Of a stretch of DNA of 27,069 nucleotides, positions 23,971 to 27,069 are shown in pieces. Under the pieces are notes generated by a model. It did not search any database and had not been told where the DNA came from. It saw nothing but the letters and a program-made list of their open reading frames with translations. Numbering within the stretch: the stretch's first letter is position 1; every line of letters begins with the position of its first letter. The position numbers and the translations under genes were made by a program. Source of the DNA: JACRBK01 sp964427955 (lineage in GTDB: Bacteria; Chloroflexota; Anaerolineae; Aggregatilineales; Aggregatilineaceae); NCBI GenBank assembly GCA_964427955.1, contig CAYRWY010000026.1, positions 1-27,069 on the forward strand, read 5' to 3'.

Positions 23971-25620
23971 ATGACCCCCAAAGCTCTGGCCGGCAGTCTC
24001 GGCGACTGTGTGCACGTCGCCGGAGTGACACGGTTTCTGAATATCGCTGAACAGGAGGGCTACGAGACATTCTTCACCGGTCCGGCCACCGATCTCGAAG
24101 CCTTCATGGATGCCATCGTGGCTTTCGATCCCGACGTGATCGGCGTCAGCTACCGCCTCACGCCGGACAATGCGCGCACCCTGCTCACCGATCTGCGGGG
24201 AATGCTCGAAGCCGCCGGGATGCTTGGACACAAGCGCATTCTCTTCGGAGGTACACCCCCCGTCGCCGCCGTAGCCCGCGAGTTAGGCTACTTCGATGCC
24301 GTGTTTTCAGGGGATGAACCTCCCCATCAGGTGCGCGCCGTCCTGCGAAGAGAATCAGTCCAGGGCCAAAGTGATTTGGCACCGCCTCAGCGCACCGTGG
24401 ATCGTATCCGGTGGAAATCTCCCGTCCCGCTGCTGCGTCACCATTTTGGCATCCCGGCCCAGACCATCGATCCGACCGTAGAGGGCATTGCCCGCGTGGC
24501 CGAAGCGGGCGTGCTGGATGTGATCTCGCTGGGTGCTGACCAGGATGCCCAGGAAAACTTCTTTCACCCTGAGCAGCAAAACCCTCGGAGCAAAGGGGCG
24601 GGCGGAGTCCCTTTCCGCACCGAAGAGGATTTGCAGCGCCTCTACGAGGCCAGCCGCCGGGGGAATCATCCCCTGATGCGCTCCTATTCGGGCACCGCCG
24701 ATCACCTGCGCTATGCCGATCTGCTGGTCCGTACCATTCACAATGCCTGGTGTGCGACGTCGCTGTTCTGGTTCAACGCGATGGACGGGCGGGGATCGTC
24801 ACCGCTGGAACAGTCCATCCGCGAACACCAGGACTTGATGCGCTGGCACGGCGAACGCGATCTGCCCGTCGAGGGCAACGAGTCCTATCACTGGGGAATG
24901 CGCGACGCGCCCGACGTGGTGGTGTGCGCGTCGGCCTTTCTGTATGCCCATAATGCCAGGCGGTGCGGAGTCCGTGACTACATCCTGACGTATATGTTCC
25001 AGAGTCCGCCCCAGCTTTCCAATGCGATGGATCTGGCCCGCTGCCTGGCGATCCTGGAACTGAGCGAAGCGTTCGCCGACGAACATTTTAGAGTGTGGCG
25101 GCAGACCCGGACCGGACTGCTCAGCTATCCGGTGGATTTGCAGCGGGCGCGGGCCCACCTGGCGCAAAGCACGATGCTGCAAATGGCCGTCAGCCCGCAT
25201 ATCATCCACGTGGTGGGGTATACCGAAGCCGATCACGCGGCGGATGCCCACGAAGTGATCGAGAGCGCGCGCATGACTCAGGAAGTGGTCGATACCGCGC
25301 TGCGTGGCAATCCTGACATGACGCACGATCCGGCCATTCAGCAGCGTAAGCAGCAGTTGATCGCCGAGACTTACCGCCTGCTGGAGGCGATCCGCGTGCT
25401 GGGGCAGGATGTTCCTGATCCCTTCAGCGATCCCTCCGTCCTGGCGCGCGCGGTCACGCTGGGACTGCTGGATGCGCCGCAACTGGTGAACAATGTGTAT
25501 GCGCCGGGGCGCGTGCGCACGCGCAGTATCGACGGCGCCGTTTGCGCGGTGGATCGGCGAGGTCAACCTCTGGACGAAAAAACGCGCATTGCAGCGGTGT
25601 TAGCTCAGCTTACCCCTTGA
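23971..25620 (+). CDS. Cobalamin-binding protein with glutamate mutase epsilon-like domain
   Basis: The 549-residue protein has an N-terminal B12-binding Rossmann-like domain (1-125): LGDCVHVAGVTRFLNIAE carries D12 and H15, a spaced-out form of the DxHxxG signature, with H15 the likely cobalt ligand, and FDPDVIGVSYRL and ILFGGTPP follow. The rest (about 140-510) resembles the barrel of the glutamate mutase epsilon chain, for example PLEQSIREHQDLM and SPPQLSNAMDLARCLAIL. It might be a fused carbon-skeleton mutase (normally two subunits), or a B12-dependent enzyme of another kind. The family assignment of the second part is by pattern only. AGGAA lies six bases before the ATG; the gene is ten bases from asnB. 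Confidence 0.7.
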   Translation: MTPKALAGSLGDCVHVAGVTRFLNIAEQEGYETFFTGPATDLEAFMDAIVAFDPDVIGVSYRLTPDNARTLLTDLRGMLEAAGMLGHKRILFGGTPPVAAVARELGYFDAVFSGDEPPHQVRAVLRRESVQGQSDLAPPQRTVDRIRWKSPVPLLRHHFGIPAQTIDPTVEGIARVAEAGVLDVISLGADQDAQENFFHPEQQNPRSKGAGGVPFRTEEDLQRLYEASRRGNHPLMRSYSGTADHLRYADLLVRTIHNAWCATSLFWFNAMDGRGSSPLEQSIREHQDLMRWHGERDLPVEGNESYHWGMRDAPDVVVCASAFLYAHNARRCGVRDYILTYMFQSPPQLSNAMDLARCLAILELSEAFADEHFRVWRQTRTGLLSYPVDLQRARAHLAQSTMLQMAVSPHIIHVVGYTEADHAADAHEVIESARMTQEVVDTALRGNPDMTHDPAIQQRKQQLIAETYRLLEAIRVLGQDVPDPFSDPSVLARAVTLGLLDAPQLVNNVYAPGRVRTRSIDGAVCAVDRRGQPLDEKTRIAAVLAQLTP

Positions 25621-25633
25621 AAGGAACGGCACT

Positions 25634-26005
25634 ATGCACATGGTGATGTTGGTGCTGGACGATCCGGAGCATCTCGAAGCCGTGCTGGATGGATGGCAGG
25701 CGGTGGGCGTGACGGGAGTGACGATCACTGAATCGTCCGGGCTGTACCGGGTCCGGCACAGGCGACCGCTGGGCGCTCGCTATGTCTTTGGGGCGCTCAG
25801 TGAAAGCAGCCGGGTCAAAATGGAACACTATACGCTGTTTGCCATCGTGCCCGACGAAACGGTCGTCCAGGCCTGCCTGGAAGCTGCCGAGAAGATCGTT
25901 GGGGACCTCGACGGGCCTAACACCGGGGTCCTGGCGTCGTGGGAACTCTCCGTCGTCAAGGGAGTTCCGGTAAAACGGTCCGACACTCCAACCCAGGGAC
26001 ACTAG
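25634..26005 (+). CDS. PII-like small protein
   Basis: The 123-residue protein reads MHMVMLVLDDPEHLEAVLDGWQ, then VGVTGVTITESSGL, and near the end VGDLDGPNTGVLASWELSVVKG. The beta-alpha-beta pattern and length are those of the PII/CutA superfamily; similar proteins of unknown function are common in Chloroflexota and Deinococcus. No classic uridylylation tyrosine in a T-loop is recognised. AAAGGAA lies upstream of the ATG. It ends directly against the start of a Na+/Ca2+ exchanger (stop TAG, then ATG), so it may be the sensor that controls that transporter, as PII-like proteins do for bicarbonate and ammonium carriers. Confidence is moderate for the fold and low for the role. Confidence 0.65.
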   Translation: MHMVMLVLDDPEHLEAVLDGWQAVGVTGVTITESSGLYRVRHRRPLGARYVFGALSESSRVKMEHYTLFAIVPDETVVQACLEAAEKIVGDLDGPNTGVLASWELSVVKGVPVKRSDTPTQGH

Positions 26006-27010
26006 ATGATCTGGCTCCAGTTCATAGCAAGCGCCGCCGTCATTGTGGCTGCTGCTACTCAGTTGGCCAAGTATGGGGACGTGATCGCGCTGCGCACCCG
26101 GCTGGGGGGCATGTTCGTCGGCACCCTGCTGCTGGCCGGAGCGACCTCGCTGCCGGAATTGCTGACCTCGATCAACGCTATCGACCAGGGTGCCCCCAAC
26201 CTTACCGTCGGCAACATCTTCGGCAGCAACATGTTCAACATGTTCCTGCTGGCAGTGCTGGATATTTTCTACTGGCGCGCGCACTTTCTGCGCCGGTTGG
26301 GGATCACCTTCGCGCTCAATGCCGGGCTGGCCGTCGCCATCACCGGATTGGCGATGTTTTTTATCGTGGCGCAGATCGACGCCCAGATCGGGTGGGTGGG
26401 AGCAGACAGCCTGATCCTGATCGCCGGATACGTGGCGGTGACACGGCTCCTGTTTAGCAGTCCATCCGCCGACCAGGGCGCATCGACCGATCCTGCCCCG
26501 CTGCCCGACGATGTCCCCAGCCTGCGCCGTGCGCTGGTGGCGTTCGGGCTGGCGACCCTGGTGCTGGTCGCCATCACCCCGCTCATGGTGCGCAGCTCGA
26601 TCCGCATTGCCGAAGAAACGGGACTGAGCACCGGGTTTGTGGGGATAACACTGGTGGCGATCATCACGTCCCTGCCTGAAGTCGTGACCTCGATTGCCGC
26701 GGCGCGGATGGGCGCGTATGAGATGGCCGCGGGTAACCTCTTTGGCAGCAACACCTTCAACGTCTTTACGCTCGGCATCACAGATTTTTTTTACACCGAC
26801 GGGCGCTTCTTAAAGGCGGTGTCGTCTGACATGCTGTTGGCAGGCATCATTGCGCTGCTGCTGACCCACGTCGCCTTGCTCGGCAATCTGTTTCGCAACG
26901 TCGTCCCCCGTGAAGACCGCTGGTTGGTCGTGGAGATCGATTCGTTGCTCATCGCCCTGGGCTACATCGTGGGCATGATCCTGATCTATGATCGGGGCCT
27001 GATCGGGTGA
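26006..27010 (+). CDS. Sodium/calcium exchanger family (CaCA) protein
   Basis: The 334-residue protein has about ten helices in two inverted halves. Both alpha-repeats are visible: GATSLPELLTSI with GNIFGSNMFNMFLLAVLD in the first half and ITSLPEVVTSI with GNLFGSNTFNVFTLGITD in the second. The paired glutamates and asparagines are the cation-binding residues of the family. It would expel Ca2+ or another divalent cation in exchange for Na+ or H+. The start codon follows the PII-like stop directly, indicating coupled translation. Confidence 0.93.
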   Translation: MIWLQFIASAAVIVAAATQLAKYGDVIALRTRLGGMFVGTLLLAGATSLPELLTSINAIDQGAPNLTVGNIFGSNMFNMFLLAVLDIFYWRAHFLRRLGITFALNAGLAVAITGLAMFFIVAQIDAQIGWVGADSLILIAGYVAVTRLLFSSPSADQGASTDPAPLPDDVPSLRRALVAFGLATLVLVAITPLMVRSSIRIAEETGLSTGFVGITLVAIITSLPEVVTSIAAARMGAYEMAAGNLFGSNTFNVFTLGITDFFYTDGRFLKAVSSDMLLAGIIALLLTHVALLGNLFRNVVPREDRWLVVEIDSLLIALGYIVGMILIYDRGLIG

Positions 27011-27024
27011 CGACTGTAACTTTG

Positions 27025-27061
27025 AGCATAAAATGTCCTCCTTTTGAAGCATAACTTGTCC
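27025..27061. repeat. Two 14-bp tandem repeats, possible insertion-sequence end
   Basis: AGCATAAAATGTCC (27025-27038) and AGCATAACTTGTCC (27048-27061) match at 12 of 14 positions, each preceded by a TTTGA-like stretch, with a 23-bp period. Repeated sites of this kind occur at the termini of some transposons such as IS21-like elements. The window stops before any transposase gene could be seen. Confidence 0.45.
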
Positions 27062-27069
27062 GAATCGAG

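Noticed and set aside
1..27069. tRNA, rRNA, CRISPR array or Sec machinery genes
   Set aside because: No cloverleaf, rRNA segment or regularly spaced repeat array was seen, and no selA, selB, selC or selD is in this window; their absence here says nothing about the rest of the genome.

Overview
The window (27,069 bp, GC-rich, with a 100-N scaffold gap at 5990-6089) looks like chromosomal DNA of an environmental Chloroflexota bacterium, probably Anaerolineae-like. This is an inference from gene content and protein style: a PII-like/antiporter pair, an opine dehydrogenase with AsnB and a B12 protein, and multiheme cytochromes beside NrfD-type membrane subunits. There are no rRNA or tRNA genes and no CRISPR array, and I found no transposase gene.

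Layout. (1) 1-3578: two related TetR repressors, the first cut off by the window edge, flank an APH-like kinase and a MATE efflux pump. Both regulators have a TATAAT box only 6-7 nt from the ATG, and both flanks carry the same operator-like sequence (TACCT-N6-AGGTA). (2) 3616-5911: a cytoplasmic GH3 beta-glucosidase ending in a strong terminator. (3) 5935-8482, minus strand: an operon of a cupin and two aldo/keto reductases, behind a compact palindrome/direct-repeat operator. The scaffold gap lies at its 3' end and looks like an unmerged 55-bp contig overlap. (4) 8676-16316: two divergent electron-transfer operons. The minus one encodes a LysR regulator, a membrane-anchored octaheme cytochrome c, a Tat-exported four-cluster ferredoxin and an NrfD/HybB-type membrane subunit. 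The plus one encodes an 11-heme lipoprotein cytochrome and an exported protein with four rhodanese domains. (5) 16874-21128: a ClC chloride transporter, an SLC13/ArsB-like permease and a UspA protein. (6) 21342-27010: an opine dehydrogenase-like enzyme, asparagine synthetase, a B12-dependent mutase-like enzyme, a PII-like protein and a Na+/Ca2+ exchanger. The last 45 bp hold tandem repeats that resemble an insertion-sequence end.

Main discovery. The 11-heme cytochrome is interrupted by an in-frame TGA (13146-13148), not by a frameshift. The signal peptide and first heme are upstream and ten hemes are downstream, in the same frame. Directly after the TGA is a perfect 6-bp hairpin whose loop starts with G, 17 nt after the stop, which fits a bacterial SECIS. 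I propose a selenocysteine-containing multiheme cytochrome (Sec98). With the rhodanese, octaheme cytochrome, ferredoxin and NrfD neighbours, it resembles the Ext (ExtH/ExtKL-type) extracellular electron conduit described in Geobacter. That comparison is from memory and needs a search.

How the parts may work together. The NrfD/ferredoxin/octaheme complex would exchange electrons between the quinone pool and periplasmic or surface carriers. The Sec cytochrome and rhodanese lie outside the membrane and may act on sulfur or selenium species. The LysR protein probably controls both operons from the shared 207-bp spacer. The opine dehydrogenase/AsnB/B12 set looks like a separate uncharacterised amino-acid-derived pathway.
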